Part shown: positions 31,596 to 40,599 of the stretch, piece by piece
Layout: each line of letters begins with the position of its first letter
How positions within the stretch are numbered: the first letter of the stretch is position 1
Source: Martinezella lusitana
GTDB lineage: Bacteria > Pseudomonadota > Alphaproteobacteria > Rhizobiales > Rhizobiaceae
Reading direction: 5' to 3'
DNA length: 64,000 bases
NCBI RefSeq assembly: GCF_016901135.1
Contig: NZ_JAFEVL010000020.1
Location: 310,001-374,000, forward strand
Translations under genes and position numbers: made by a program
The notes under the pieces: model-generated
Told to the model about the DNA's origin: nothing
What the model saw: the letters and a program-made list of their open reading frames with translations, nothing else
The model's database searches: none

Positions 31596-31615
31596 TTGAT
31601 TGACTGATCAATCAA
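31596..31615. promoter_or_regulatory. BetI operator palindrome
   Basis: TTGATTGA (31596-31603) and TCAATCAA (31608-31615) are perfect inverted arms around CTGA. The 20-bp dyad lies 35 bp upstream of betI and matches the tandem TTGATTGA-type box of enteric BetI operators. Binding here would shut off the whole bet operon. Confidence 0.7.
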
Positions 31616-31715
31616 CAAAAAAATCACTTACCCGACCGAGCCGCGTCGAAAAATCCGCAGCCCCTTTCCGGGACGCATTTCTGTGCCATACTTCCTTGCA
31701 GGAGGAGGTACGTTC

Positions 31716-32264
31716 ATGGTCGATATTCCTAGTGAAGTTCCCCCATCTGCAATGCGCGACAAATGGGGCTGGTTCGTTGGCCTCGGCATGCTGCTGCTGA
31801 TTTGCGGCGGCATCGCACTCGGCAATCTTTTTATCGCTACCGTGGCCTCGGTGTTCTATGTCGGCATGCTGATGCTGATCGGTGGCATCGTGCATCTGGC
31901 CCATGCCTTTCAGGTACGGGGTTGGGAGCATATCCTGTTCTGGGTGCTCAGCGGTCTGCTTTATACGCTTGCCGGCGTCCTTGCCTTTGCCAATCCATTG
32001 CTGGCCTCCGAGGCATTGACCCTGTTCCTCGCCATCGCGCTGCTCATCGCCGGCACATTTCGTGTCTGGGTCGGCCGCAAGGTGAAGCCCGAGAGCGGTT
32101 GGTTCTGGATCGTCATCAGCGGCGTCGCAACCGCCATCGCCGGCATCGCCATCGCGCTTGGTTGGCCGGTCAACAGCCTGTGGATTCTCGGTCTCTTCCT
32201 GGCGTTTGATCTGATTTTCCAGGGCTGGACGCTGGTGGCCTTCGGCCTCTTCCTCAGGCGATAA
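31716..32264 (+). CDS. HdeD-family membrane protein, 182 aa
   Basis: Six hydrophobic segments in 182 residues, with paired repeats GWFVGLGMLLLICGGIALGN, FYVGMLMLIGGIVHLAHAF, FWVLSGLLYTLAGVLAFANP and WFWIVISGVATAIAGIAIAL, are the pattern of HdeD-type proteins, linked with acid resistance in E. coli. ATG 31716 was chosen because AGGAGG precedes it; the open frame starts at 31683 without one. It is divergent from betI and single. The function in rhizobia is not established. Confidence 0.85.
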   Translation: MVDIPSEVPPSAMRDKWGWFVGLGMLLLICGGIALGNLFIATVASVFYVGMLMLIGGIVHLAHAFQVRGWEHILFWVLSGLLYTLAGVLAFANPLLASEALTLFLAIALLIAGTFRVWVGRKVKPESGWFWIVISGVATAIAGIAIALGWPVNSLWILGLFLAFDLIFQGWTLVAFGLFLRR

Positions 32265-32488
32265 GCTGCTTCCTAAGGAGTAACGAACTACTACTTTTTG
32301 ACAAGGAGCGTGAGCAGCGTTACTCTCTGCCTTCTGCCGTGTAGGGCGGAGCGGCGTCGAACCGATGTAACGACGGTGCCATTATCTGGAGCACGCATGT
32401 CTGAAGGACATGCCTCAAAGGCACCGATTAAAGCCGCACTATGTCTCCAGCGGAAAATTATGCGTAACAACGTCAAGGGAGGAATATC

Positions 32489-32740
32489 ATGCCGATGGTA
32501 ACGGTTTCCATCTCTCCGCTTCAGGCCGCAGGCATTCGTGCCGCAGTCGACACCGGCACCTACGCCTCGAGCAGTGAAGTCGTGCGGGAGGCCCTTCGCA
32601 TGTGGGATGCCGCGCGCAAGCGCGGCGACATTTGCGATGTGCCGCAAGCAGCCAACGATCTGGAAACGGCGGTAAAAAGCAGCCGTTGCGTTGCTGATAT
32701 GTTCGCCGACTACGAGGCGGAGAGACGCCGGCACAACTGA
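32489..32740 (+). CDS. ParD-type antitoxin, orphan, 83 aa
   Basis: The first half (VTVSISPLQAAGIRAAVDTG, YASSSEVVREALRMWDAA) is a ribbon-helix-helix DNA-binding domain of ParD/CopG type. The second half, usually the toxin-binding tail, is shorter and acidic-basic (DMFADYEAERRRHN). An excellent GGGAGGAA ribosome site precedes the ATG. A ParE toxin normally follows within a few bases, often overlapping, but here the next 200 bp contain no frame resembling one. It is therefore an orphan antitoxin or a stand-alone regulator. Confidence 0.8.
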   Translation: MPMVTVSISPLQAAGIRAAVDTGTYASSSEVVREALRMWDAARKRGDICDVPQAANDLETAVKSSRCVADMFADYEAERRRHN

Positions 32741-32951
32741 GCCGCAAGGCCACCCGCAATATCGGAGGATCGTCGCCGATCCCTTGGTCGTGGCCGCTGA
32801 ATGGATGGTTAATATACCTTTACCATTCACGAAACTTTCACGGAGGGGAAAGGTTTCGTTGACGCCTTATGGCGCATCTTGGGTTGTAAACGCGGTAAAT
32901 CCAAAGTTTTACTCAAATAATTAGATCAAGAATCCGCAAGTGGAGATGGGC

Positions 32952-34757
32952 ATGTCCCTGACTGCCGCAGTCGAGGCGGGCGTATTGCGCCGGTATGCCA
33001 GCGACCAGATTGTCACTCTCGCCAAACTCGTTATCGAAAATGCATTCCAGCCGATCGTGGAGGCCGGCACCGGCACTGTTTTCGGCTATGAATCCCTGAT
33101 GCGCGGACAGGAGCGCATCGGTTTCGACAGCCCGGTCGATATACTCGACGAAGCCGAGCGCACCGGCCAGCTTTTCGGGCTGGAACAGATGGTCACAAGC
33201 CGCGCACTGGCGAAATTCGCTACCCTGCCCAATGCCGTTGCCGCCACTCTTTTCCTCAATCTCGATGTCCGGTTGATCCCGCAGGGCGTCGCGCTGGTCG
33301 ACGGCTTGCTGCAGCATATGAGAAAGGCGGGTGTCGCCCCTTCCTCCGTCTGCTTCGAGTTTTCCGAGCGCTTCGACAATACGAGCGTGCCCGAGTTCCG
33401 TGATCTGGTTGCCCGGATGCGCAATGCGGGCTTCAAGCTGGCTATCGACGATTTCGGCGTCGGCCACGGCGAAATGAAGCTTCTGTCCGATTATCCCGTC
33501 GATTACCTGAAGATCGACCGGCATCTCATCGTCGATATCGATCGCAGCGTCCGCAAGCGCCACATTCTCAGAAACCTCGTCAATATCGCCTATGTCCTCG
33601 GTACGCGCGTCATTGCCGAAGGCATCGAAACCGAGGCGGAGTTCCTGACCTGCCGCGAATTCGGGGTGGATCTCGTCCAGGGTTGGTTCATTGCTCGCCC
33701 GACGGTTTTGGTCAATGAACTGAAACAGAGCTTCCCGCATTTGCAGGACCTTGGCAAAACGATGCGCAACAGCCAGTCCCTGGATGAAATTCTCATCCGC
33801 AAGCAGATCGAGGTGCTGCCGACCATTCGCGAGAGCGACAGCATCGACAGCGTCTTCGAGCTCTTTCGCCGCAATCCGCGCCGGGCCTATTTCCCTGTCG
33901 TGAACGCCAATGACGAGCCGCGCGGCATCATCCATGAATACCAGCTCAAGGAATACATCTATCAGCCCTTCGGCCGCGATCTCCTGAAGAACAAGGTCTA
34001 CGAGCGCTCGATCTCGCATTTCGTCGAGATGGCGCCGATCGTCGGCCTCGATTCCGATGCCGATACGCTGATGGCGATCTTCGCCAATATGGAAAGCAGC
34101 GATTGCCTGATCGTCACCGAGGGCACGCATTATGCCGGCATTGTTTCGGCAGCGTCGCTGATCAAGGTCATCAACGAGAAACAGCTCAAGATCGCCCAGG
34201 ATCAGAATCCGCTGACCGGCCTGCCTGGCAATCGGGCGATCCACGATTTCATGCAGGGTGCCGGCCGCGACGGTGATGAGGTCAGGCACTTCTGCTATTG
34301 CGATTTCGACAATTTCAAGCCGTTCAACGATGCCTACGGCTTTCATCTCGGCGATCATGCCATCTCGCTGTTCGCGGCGCTGATGCGCCGCTATTTCTTC
34401 GCCGAGCGCAATTTTCTCGGCCATGTCGGCGGCGACGATTTCTTCATCGGCGTCACCGGCTGGAGCAGGGAAGAGCTTCGCGAAATCCTGGACCGGCTGC
34501 TTGCCGATTTTCATGCCGATGTTCTCGATCTCTATTCGGCCGAGGACCGGGCGGCCGGCCGCATTCGCGGTCATGACCGTAGCGGCGTCGAGGCCGAGTT
34601 CCCGCTGATGCGCTGCTCCATCGGCATCCTGCAACTGCCCGAAGGTTTGGTGATCGACAATATCAACCGCGTCAGCACCTCCATCGCAGGCATCAAGACG
34701 AAGGCAAAGGAGAGCGCCGCCGGCGTCGCATTGCTCAGTCTGGCCGAGACGAATTGA
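32952..34757 (+). CDS. Cyclic-di-GMP protein: EAL, CBS pair, GGDEF-like, 601 aa
   Basis: Domains in order: an EAL phosphodiesterase domain (about 20-260), two CBS motifs (about 275-410) and a GGDEF-like domain (about 420-590). EAL residues are kept: ESLMRG, FLNLD, FEFSERF, AIDDFG, DYLKIDR, EGIE and QGWF, so hydrolysis of c-di-GMP is plausible. The GGDEF signature reads GGDDF (493-497) instead of GG(D/E)EF, so the last catalytic Glu is Asp and the cyclase half may be inactive or a GTP sensor. CBS domains usually bind adenosine nucleotides and suggest energy-state control. ATG 32952 has GGAG at 32942-32945; GTG 32940 and ATG 32946 are alternatives. It is monocistronic and membrane-free. Confidence 0.9.
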   Translation: MSLTAAVEAGVLRRYASDQIVTLAKLVIENAFQPIVEAGTGTVFGYESLMRGQERIGFDSPVDILDEAERTGQLFGLEQMVTSRALAKFATLPNAVAATLFLNLDVRLIPQGVALVDGLLQHMRKAGVAPSSVCFEFSERFDNTSVPEFRDLVARMRNAGFKLAIDDFGVGHGEMKLLSDYPVDYLKIDRHLIVDIDRSVRKRHILRNLVNIAYVLGTRVIAEGIETEAEFLTCREFGVDLVQGWFIARPTVLVNELKQSFPHLQDLGKTMRNSQSLDEILIRKQIEVLPTIRESDSIDSVFELFRRNPRRAYFPVVNANDEPRGIIHEYQLKEYIYQPFGRDLLKNKVYERSISHFVEMAPIVGLDSDADTLMAIFANMESSDCLIVTEGTHYAGIVSAASLIKVINEKQLKIAQDQNPLTGLPGNRAIHDFMQGAGRDGDEVRHFCYCDFDNFKPFNDAYGFHLGDHAISLFAALMRRYFFAERNFLGHVGGDDFFIGVTGWSREELREILDRLLADFHADVLDLYSAEDRAAGRIRGHDRSGVEAEFPLMRCSIGILQLPEGLVIDNINRVSTSIAGIKTKAKESAAGVALLSLAETN

Positions 34758-34835
34758 CGCCCTCCCACATTCGCTCCTTTTCAAGCGTCCTGCGCTAAAC
34801 TATCTCCACTGCTTTACTGGAGAGGAGAATGTGCC

Positions 34836-35834
34836 ATGCCCTTGCCGTCTGAAATGCGTTTCGTGGATCTGCCGTCTTTCGGCGGACCCGAGGTCATGAT
34901 CATTGCCCGGAAGCCTCTGCCGGCTCTGAAAGCGGGCGAGATCCTCGTGCGTGTCGAAGCTGCCGGCGTCAACCGGCCTGATGTGGCGCAGCGGCAGGGC
35001 ACATATCCGCCCCCGAAGGATGCCAGCCCAATACTGGGTCTCGAAATAGCCGGCGAGGTCGTCGACGTCGCCCCCGGCGTCAAGGAGTTCGCCATCGGCA
35101 ACAACGTCTGTGGCCTCGCCAATGGCGGCGGCTATGCTGAATATTGCGTGCTGCCGGCCGGTCAGGCACTGCGGTTTCCGAATGGCTATGATGCCGTGCG
35201 CGCCGCGGCGGTCCCCGAAACCTTCTTCACCGTATGGGCCAATCTCTTCCAGATGGCCGGCCTTACCGAAGGCGAAAGCGTGCTGATCCATGGCGGCTCC
35301 AGCGGCATCGGCACGACGGCGATCCAGCTTGCTCGCGCTTTCGGCGCGACGGTCTACACGACGGCCGGATCGAAAGAAAAGTGCGAGGCGTGCGAGAAGC
35401 TCGGCGCGAAGCGGGCCATCAATTACAGGCAGGAAGATTTCGCCGAGGTCATCAACGCGGAAACGGCCCATGGCGTCGATATCATCCTCGACATGATCGG
35501 GGCTGCCTATCTGGAGAAGAATCTGGCGTCGCTCGCCCGCGACGGCTGCCTCTCGATCATCGCCTTCCTCGGCGGCGCCGTGGCTGACAAGGTCAATCTG
35601 CAGCCGATCATGGTCAAGCGCCTGACGGTGACCGGGTCGACCATGCGCCCGCGCACGGCAGAGGAAAAGCGGGCCATCCGCGACGACCTTGTCTCCCAGG
35701 TCTGGCCGCTGCTGGACGAGGGCACGATTGCCCCCGTCATTCATCGGGTATTTGCCTTTGACGATGTGATCGAGGCGCACCGGCTGCTGGAGACCAGCAA
35801 CCACATCGGCAAGATCATGCTGAAGCTGGCTTGA
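34836..35834 (+). CDS. qor: NADPH:quinone oxidoreductase (zeta-crystallin type)
   Basis: The 332-residue protein is a zinc-free [61 protein letters not shown], then [20 protein letters not shown] as the dinucleotide-binding site, and [20 protein letters not shown]. The catalytic zinc ligands of alcohol dehydrogenases are absent, as expected for this family. The ATG has GGAGAGGAG upstream. Its end overlaps the convergent MFS gene by 20 bp. It probably detoxifies quinones or enones. Confidence 0.9.
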   Translation: MPLPSEMRFVDLPSFGGPEVMIIARKPLPALKAGEILVRVEAAGVNRPDVAQRQGTYPPPKDASPILGLEIAGEVVDVAPGVKEFAIGNNVCGLANGGGYAEYCVLPAGQALRFPNGYDAVRAAAVPETFFTVWANLFQMAGLTEGESVLIHGGSSGIGTTAIQLARAFGATVYTTAGSKEKCEACEKLGAKRAINYRQEDFAEVINAETAHGVDIILDMIGAAYLEKNLASLARDGCLSIIAFLGGAVADKVNLQPIMVKRLTVTGSTMRPRTAEEKRAIRDDLVSQVWPLLDEGTIAPVIHRVFAFDDVIEAHRLLETSNHIGKIMLKLA

Positions 35835-37239
35835 TCGTGACGGACATGGCGATGGCGATCAGGCCGGGCAGCGCCATCAGCGCGTAGAGCCAGGTCGCCG
35901 CCGACAGGCTTCCGGCTATGCCGCCCGGATGGGTCAGTCCCGCGCCGTTGACGATGACGCCGGCGAGCGCCGCACCGAATGCGCCGCCGAGCGACTGGAC
36001 CATCGAGATCGCTGCCGATGCCTTGTCCTGCTCGGTGCGCCTGGCGATGCCGATGATCCTGGTGACGAGATGCGCCCAGCCGAGGCCGACGCTGAAGCCC
36101 ATAAGGAACATGGCGACGACGGCGGGCGCGAGCTGTAGAAGATCGCCGAAGGAAGCAGTGGTCGCCATGAACGGGATCAAGGATGCGGTGGCGGCTGTTT
36201 CAAGGATACAGCCGGTTACGATGGCGACGGCCGCCTGCCTGCCCGAAAACGAGGCGCTGAAGAAAGCCCCGATCGTCCAGCCGAGCGCCACCAGCGCAAC
36301 GAGATAGCCCGAGACCAAGGGCGTAACGCCATGCAGCGTCTGCAGGAAATAGGGGATGTAGATGTCGCTCGTCAGCACCAGCATGAGTGTGAACATCGTC
36401 AGATAGAGCCGCGAGATCGGGTTGGCGAGCATGACGGTGCCATATGGAAGCAGCCGTGTATCGCTCTTGCGCTCGATCAATACCATCGCCGTCACGAGCA
36501 GGATCGAAACGGCGATCAACACGATTTTATAGGATCCATGCTCACTCGTGCCCGCGATGCTGACCAGCAGGACGGCGGCAAGCAGAAGCACAATCTGGAT
36601 AAGCGGCGTCTTGCCGTCCGCCCGGTCGTCGGCGACGCTTGGCAGCAGCCACCGCGCCGAAAGGGTCATCACGACGGTCAGCGGCACAAGGATGATGAAG
36701 GCCTCGCGCCAGGCGCCTCCGCCGGCGAAGATGCCGCCAAGCGTTGGCCCGAGTACCGTCGCCACGCCCCAGATGGCAGCATAGAGCGTGGAGGCTTTAC
36801 GCCATAAGGGTGGGGGATAGACGAAACGAATGAAAGCGTAAGCCAGGCCGGACAGCATGCCGGCTCCATAGCCCTGCACGGCGCGGCCGACCAACAGCGC
36901 CGGCATTGACGGCGCGGCGGCGCAAATCAGGCTTCCTGCGCCGAAGGTGAGCGCTGCCGCAACATAGACGCTGCGCAAACCCATGCCCCGCGGCCGGATT
37001 GCAACGGTGATCGACCCTAGCACGCCGGCGGCGACGAAGAGCGTCGTCATCCAGGAGAACAATTCGAGGCCGCCAATATCCCGAACGATCGAGGGGGCGA
37101 TAGTCGCGGTGATGTAGGATTCGACGGCGTAGAGCGTGACGCCACCGCCGAGCATCAGCGTCGCGGGCAGGAGCCTTGGCGAGAACAGTGTGAAGAGGGA
37201 GGCGGGTTCGGGTGGCACGGTGTTTTCGATGCTCGACAT
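35815..37239 (-). CDS. MFS transporter, 14-TMS-like, 474 aa
   Basis: The protein starts with a cytoplasmic N-terminus and [20 protein letters not shown] (helix 1), followed by about 12-14 hydrophobic segments. Motif-A-like [14 protein letters not shown] and [19 protein letters not shown] (motif B) mark it as MFS, probably an exporter of DHA family type. The start at ATG 37239 has AGGA just upstream. Two copies of a palindromic 20-bp repeat upstream (37280-37299, 37321-37340) indicate repressor control. The regulator is not adjacent as an intact gene; a degraded HxlR-like segment lies at 37425-37472. Confidence 0.88.
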   Translation of the reverse strand: MSSIENTVPPEPASLFTLFSPRLLPATLMLGGGVTLYAVESYITATIAPSIVRDIGGLELFSWMTTLFVAAGVLGSITVAIRPRGMGLRSVYVAAALTFGAGSLICAAAPSMPALLVGRAVQGYGAGMLSGLAYAFIRFVYPPPLWRKASTLYAAIWGVATVLGPTLGGIFAGGGAWREAFIILVPLTVVMTLSARWLLPSVADDRADGKTPLIQIVLLLAAVLLVSIAGTSEHGSYKIVLIAVSILLVTAMVLIERKSDTRLLPYGTVMLANPISRLYLTMFTLMLVLTSDIYIPYFLQTLHGVTPLVSGYLVALVALGWTIGAFFSASFSGRQAAVAIVTGCILETAATASLIPFMATTASFGDLLQLAPAVVAMFLMGFSVGLGWAHLVTRIIGIARRTEQDKASAAISMVQSLGGAFGAALAGVIVNGAGLTHPGGIAGSLSAATWLYALMALPGLIAIAMSVTIKPASA

Positions 37240-37274
37240 CGTTGATCCTCGGCATTTTCCCTAGTGGATGATTA

Positions 37275-37340
37275 TTTTCCAAGTTATAAATTGGAAAATT
37301 GCATGACCACCAAATTAAAACAAGTTATAACTTGGAAAAT
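37275..37340. promoter_or_regulatory. Double palindromic operator for the MFS gene
   Basis: TTTTCCAA and TTGGAAAA (37275-37298) form an imperfect dyad, and CAAGTTATAACTTG (37321-37334) is a perfect palindrome. A 20-bp direct repeat (CAAGTTATAA, then A or C, then TTGGAAAAT) occurs at 37280-37299 and 37321-37340, 41 bp apart (about four helical turns). The spacing fits two dimers on one face. Confidence 0.6.
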
Positions 37341-37424
37341 GAATTGATCGCTGATTGAGTTCTGAATTTGATCCGACCGCGGCATCGGACCTGCTGTCGC
37401 GACGAAAGGATCGGAGCCGTCTCG

Positions 37425-37472
37425 GCTGCGGCCTTTTTGAGGGCGGTCGATGTCATCGGAGATTGGCAATCC
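37425..37472 (+). pseudogene. Possible HxlR-type regulator remnant
   Basis: In one plus-strand frame AAAFLRAVDVIGDWQS (37425-37472) resembles the start of HxlR regulators (C-P-x-A-R-A-L-D-V-I-G-D-W-W). The frame is broken on both sides and the canonical Cys is not in place. The position, divergent from an MFS gene with a repeated operator, fits. The similarity covers only 16 residues, so it is tentative. Confidence 0.3.
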
Positions 37473-37525
37473 GGGGTGCAGCGGCTATCACTGGCCAACT
37501 AGCAAATCAGAGGCTGCATCCCGTC

Positions 37526-38533
37526 ATGTCCAATCCCGTCTGCGTCGAAGTCACCCGTGGTGCCCTGGTCGAAAGCCGCCATCGCGGCTCCGTCGTTGCG
37601 GTCGACGGAGAGGGGAAGCTGGTCTTTTCGGTCGGCGATATCGAACGGGGCGTGTTTCCGCGCTCCGCCTGCAAGGCGATGCAGGCTTTGCCGCTGGTCG
37701 AAAGCGGTGCCGCCGATGCATATGGTTTCGGCAACAGGGAGCTGGCGCTCGCCTGTTCCTCCCACAATGGCGAGGATGAGCATGTCGCGCTCGCCGCATC
37801 CATGCTCGCCCGCGCCGGTCGCGATGTCGGCACGCTCGAATGCGGCGCGCATTGGTCTTCCGATCTGAAGACAACAATCCATCAGGCCCGCACCATCGAC
37901 AAGCCGACGGCGCTGCACAACAACTGCTCGGGCAAGCACGCGGGCTTCGTCTGCGCCTGCTGTCATCAGGATATCGATCCCAGAGGCTATGTCGGCTACG
38001 ACCATCCGCTGCAACAGCAGATCCGCGATACGATGCAAAGCCTGACCGGGGCGGTTCTCGGCCATGACAATTGCGGCACGGACGGCTGCTCGATCCCGAC
38101 TTATGCAGTGCCGCTCAAGGGGCTCGCGCACGGCTTTGCCAGGATGGCGACCGGCGTCGGCCTGGAGCCGTTGCGCGCCAAGGCGTCACGCCGGCTGTTC
38201 GAGGCCTGCATGGCCGAGCCGTTCTACGTCGCCGGCACCGACCGCGCCTGCACGAAGCTGATGCAGATCGCCCCTGGCCGCATTTTTGCCAAGACCGGCG
38301 CCGAAGGTGTCTTTTGTGCCGCGATCCCCGAGCAGGGCGTCGCCATCTCAGTCAAATGCGATGATGGCAATAGTCGCGCGGCTGAAGTGATGGTGACGAC
38401 GGCGCTTGCCCGCTTCTTCGAAAAGGATGGCGAAGTTCATGCCGGCCTCATGGCCATGGCCAATAGGGCGTTCAAGAATTGGAACGGCATCCATGTCGGG
38501 AATATCAGGCCGGCGGCGGCTTTGACGGCGTAG
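37526..38533 (+). CDS. ansA: L-asparaginase, Rhizobium etli type (PF06089)
   Basis: The 335-residue enzyme hydrolyses asparagine to aspartate and ammonia. It belongs to the asparaginase II family first described in R. etli, unrelated to the E. coli type. Motifs: RGSVVAVDGEGKLVFSVGD, PRSACKAMQALPLVESGAAD with the Ser-x-x-Lys dyad, ACSSHNGEDEHVALA, NNCSGKHAGFVCACCHQDID, GTDGCSIPTYAVPLKGLAHG and AKTGAEGVFCAAIP. ATG 37526 begins the conserved domain although the frame extends to 37355. It is free-standing in the window. Confidence 0.9.
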   Translation: MSNPVCVEVTRGALVESRHRGSVVAVDGEGKLVFSVGDIERGVFPRSACKAMQALPLVESGAADAYGFGNRELALACSSHNGEDEHVALAASMLARAGRDVGTLECGAHWSSDLKTTIHQARTIDKPTALHNNCSGKHAGFVCACCHQDIDPRGYVGYDHPLQQQIRDTMQSLTGAVLGHDNCGTDGCSIPTYAVPLKGLAHGFARMATGVGLEPLRAKASRRLFEACMAEPFYVAGTDRACTKLMQIAPGRIFAKTGAEGVFCAAIPEQGVAISVKCDDGNSRAAEVMVTTALARFFEKDGEVHAGLMAMANRAFKNWNGIHVGNIRPAAALTA

Positions 38534-38565
38534 TATTCCCCAGCCGATTTCGCTCGATTTTCGTT

Positions 38566-39042
38566 CTATTCGGCCGGCATGTGTTGCCGCACGACCCTGT
38601 ATTCCTGCCAGATGAGAACCATGACCACCAGGTCGAAGACGGTGAGGATGATGAGCCCTATGCCGTGCGTGTCGGTGAAGCGATAGAGCTGGTAGGCAAT
38701 GAAAAGCGCCAAAGCCACCAGCGATGCCGGGTAGGCCCACATCTTGCCTCTGAGCAAGCCGATGACGAGCAATACCTTCACCAACCCGTGGCTCAATAGG
38801 TAATAGGCATAGAAGTTCTTGGTGCCGACGGAGAAATCCTGCGCCCAGGCGAGTAGGTGCGTCGCAATGAAGTCCTTCGGATCGTTGAGGAGTTCAGGCT
38901 GTGTGATCCTGTTCGCCAGCCGAAGGATCGACTCGGTGCTGACGAGCGCAAGGACGATGCCGCCGATACATTCGATCAGTGCATGTGCTCCCTTCAACAG
39001 GACGCTGATTTCGAAGAGCTGGTGAATTCGGCGTTCGTTCAT
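38566..39042 (-). CDS. DUF2127 membrane protein, 158 aa
   Basis: Four hydrophobic segments (ALIECIGGIVLALVST, LLSHGLVKVLLVIGLL, ASLVALALFIAYQLYRF, IGLIILTVFDLVVMVLIW) and the N-terminal LFEISVLLKGAHALIECIGG are the DUF2127 pattern. Function is unknown; the family sits in inner membranes. The gene stands alone between the asparaginase and DeoR genes, converging on the asparaginase gene. The 167-bp gap to 39209 shows no feature. Confidence 0.8.
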   Translation of the reverse strand: MNERRIHQLFEISVLLKGAHALIECIGGIVLALVSTESILRLANRITQPELLNDPKDFIATHLLAWAQDFSVGTKNFYAYYLLSHGLVKVLLVIGLLRGKMWAYPASLVALALFIAYQLYRFTDTHGIGLIILTVFDLVVMVLIWQEYRVVRQHMPAE

Positions 39043-39209
39043 ATGCGATCGTGACCCCTATGGGACGTTCTTGGTCGGCCTGATCGGCGGCCGTCATGAA
39101 ACGCACCGATACCCGGCCGGCATAGGATCAATCTTCGGCCGGATCATGATCATTGCGAAGCAATTTCCAATGCCGCATTTTTTCCGGCCGTTGAATGGTG
39201 GCACTTTCA

Positions 39210-39965
39210 TCACGCCATCAAGAGAGAAACCTCCGCATCGCGATAGGGCGCCAGGCATTCCTCGGGGACATCGGACGCTACGATTAACCCGGAGACGCCC
39301 GTCATCGGCAGGATTTGGCAAGGGGAGGCCGCGTCCAGCTTCTCGCGCGTTGCCAGCACATAGGTTTCCGCCGAACATTGCGCGATATGCCGCTTGATGG
39401 CGGCCTCCTCGAAGTCACCGGTCGAGAATCCGCGAGCGGGATGGATGGCGGTGACGCCGAGAAAGAACATGTCAGGCCTTATCGAAGCGATCGCCGCCAT
39501 GGCCACCGCGCCCGTCGCTACCATCGAATGCTTGTAGAGCTTGCCACCGATCAGGATCACATCGGCGGCGGGATGATGTTCCAGCTCGCCGGCGATGGTC
39601 GGGCTGTGGGTGACGATGGTGACGGCGAGATCCTTCGGAAGGTGGCGGACAATCTCGGCGTTGGTGGTGCCGCCATCGAGAAACACGGTCTGGCCCGGAC
39701 GAACCATCTTGGCCGCATAGGCGCCGAGCCGACGTTTCTCATCCGAAGAAACGCTTTGCCGGGCCGAGAAGTCCGGCAGGTCGGGCGAGAGCGGCAGCGC
39801 GCCGCCATGCACCCGCTTCAGCAGTTTTTCCCCAGCCATTTCCCGCAGGTCCCTGCGGATCGTGTCCTCGGAGAGGCCGAGATCATCGGCCAGCACCTTG
39901 GCGATGACTTGGCCGTCACGGCGCAGAATATCGAGAATGAGGGCTTTTCTCTGGCTGGTCAGCAT
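39210..39965 (-). CDS. DeoR-family transcriptional repressor, 251 aa
   Basis: The N-terminus is a DeoR winged helix (MLTSQRKALILDILRRDGQV, LADDLGLSEDTIRRDLREMA, GEKLLKRVHGGALP). The rest is the sugar-phosphate sensor domain with DGGTTNAEIVRHLP, IIGGK-like LIGGKLYKHSMVATGAVA and DMFFLGVTAIHPARGF. DeoR proteins respond to phosphorylated sugars or nucleosides. ATG 39965 was chosen as the conserved start; the frame runs to 40163. It is divergent from the deoxyribosyltransferase-like gene at 40090, which fits control of nucleoside metabolism. Confidence 0.9.
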   Translation of the reverse strand: MLTSQRKALILDILRRDGQVIAKVLADDLGLSEDTIRRDLREMAGEKLLKRVHGGALPLSPDLPDFSARQSVSSDEKRRLGAYAAKMVRPGQTVFLDGGTTNAEIVRHLPKDLAVTIVTHSPTIAGELEHHPAADVILIGGKLYKHSMVATGAVAMAAIASIRPDMFFLGVTAIHPARGFSTGDFEEAAIKRHIAQCSAETYVLATREKLDAASPCQILPMTGVSGLIVASDVPEECLAPYRDAEVSLLMA

Positions 39966-39983
39966 GTCTGTTTCCGCACGATA

Positions 39984-40057
39984 ATTCATGAATTTTCGTG
40001 AATATATCAGAATCGATTCGACATTCAAGAAAATATGCGCATATTCGTGCAAATTCC
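39984..40057. promoter_or_regulatory. DeoR operator region
   Basis: The gap between the divergent genes contains the perfect palindrome AATATGCGCATATT (40032-40045) and near-direct repeats ATTTTCGTGAATAT and ATATTCGTGCAAATT on either side. DeoR-type repressors often bind such AT-rich dyads. Assignment is by position. Confidence 0.5.
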
Positions 40058-40089
40058 TGCAGTGAGCAGGAGGAAAAAGGAGATGTGAC

Positions 40090-40446
40090 ATGTTGATCCT
40101 GATCGCCGGGCCGTATCGCTCCGGCACCGGGGATGATCCCGCGAAAATGGCCGAGAATCTCAAGCGGCTGGAAGCACCGTCCTATGCTCTGTTCAAGGCC
40201 GGACATCTGCCTGTCATCGGCGAGTGGGTTGCCTTGCCGGTCTGGCATGGCGCCGGCGGCAAGAGCATCGGCGACGACCTCTATGAGGAGATCTTCCATC
40301 CGACTGCCGGTCGCCTGTTGCAGCTTTGCGAGGGCGTTTTGAGATTGCCGGGCGATTCCAAGGGCGCCGACAATGATGTTCGCATCGCCCGCGAGCGCGG
40401 CATTCCCGTCTGGTTCAAGCTGGAAGACGTGCCCGGCTGCACCTGA
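40090..40446 (+). CDS. Nucleoside 2-deoxyribosyltransferase-like protein, 118 aa
   Basis: The 118 residues show the NDT/DUF4406 layout: MLILIAGPYRSGTGDDP (nucleotide-binding start), NLKRLEAPSYALFKAGHLPV, GDDLYEEIFHPTAGRLLQLC, then LRLPGDSKGADNDVRIARER with the conserved G-D-S-x-G-A-D phrase, and GIPVW. Enzymes of this fold transfer or cleave the N-glycosidic bond of nucleosides; the actual substrate is unknown. A strong AGGAGG-like site precedes the ATG. It is divergent from a DeoR gene with a palindrome between, which supports a nucleoside or sugar link. Confidence 0.7.
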   Translation: MLILIAGPYRSGTGDDPAKMAENLKRLEAPSYALFKAGHLPVIGEWVALPVWHGAGGKSIGDDLYEEIFHPTAGRLLQLCEGVLRLPGDSKGADNDVRIARERGIPVWFKLEDVPGCT

Positions 40447-40599
40447 TCGCCGGCCGCCCATCCTCGTGATCCGATGTCATGGGGATGGGCATGCCAGCTT
40501 GATCGATCAAAACCTTTTGTAGCGGCTATCAACGCCAGCCACTTCCGTATTTGCCCGGTTGCCTTTAGCTTTCCGCGGAGTCGAACCGAGGAAGAGAAT

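Noticed and set aside
32291..32830. Minus-strand frame opposite the ParD gene as a toxin
   Set aside because: It runs antisense to the antitoxin and lacks any ParE-like motif.
32913..34784. A 623-aa open frame antisense to the c-di-GMP protein
   Set aside because: It mirrors the coding strand in GC-rich DNA, has no domain pattern, and the plus-strand protein has clear EAL, CBS and GGDEF motifs.
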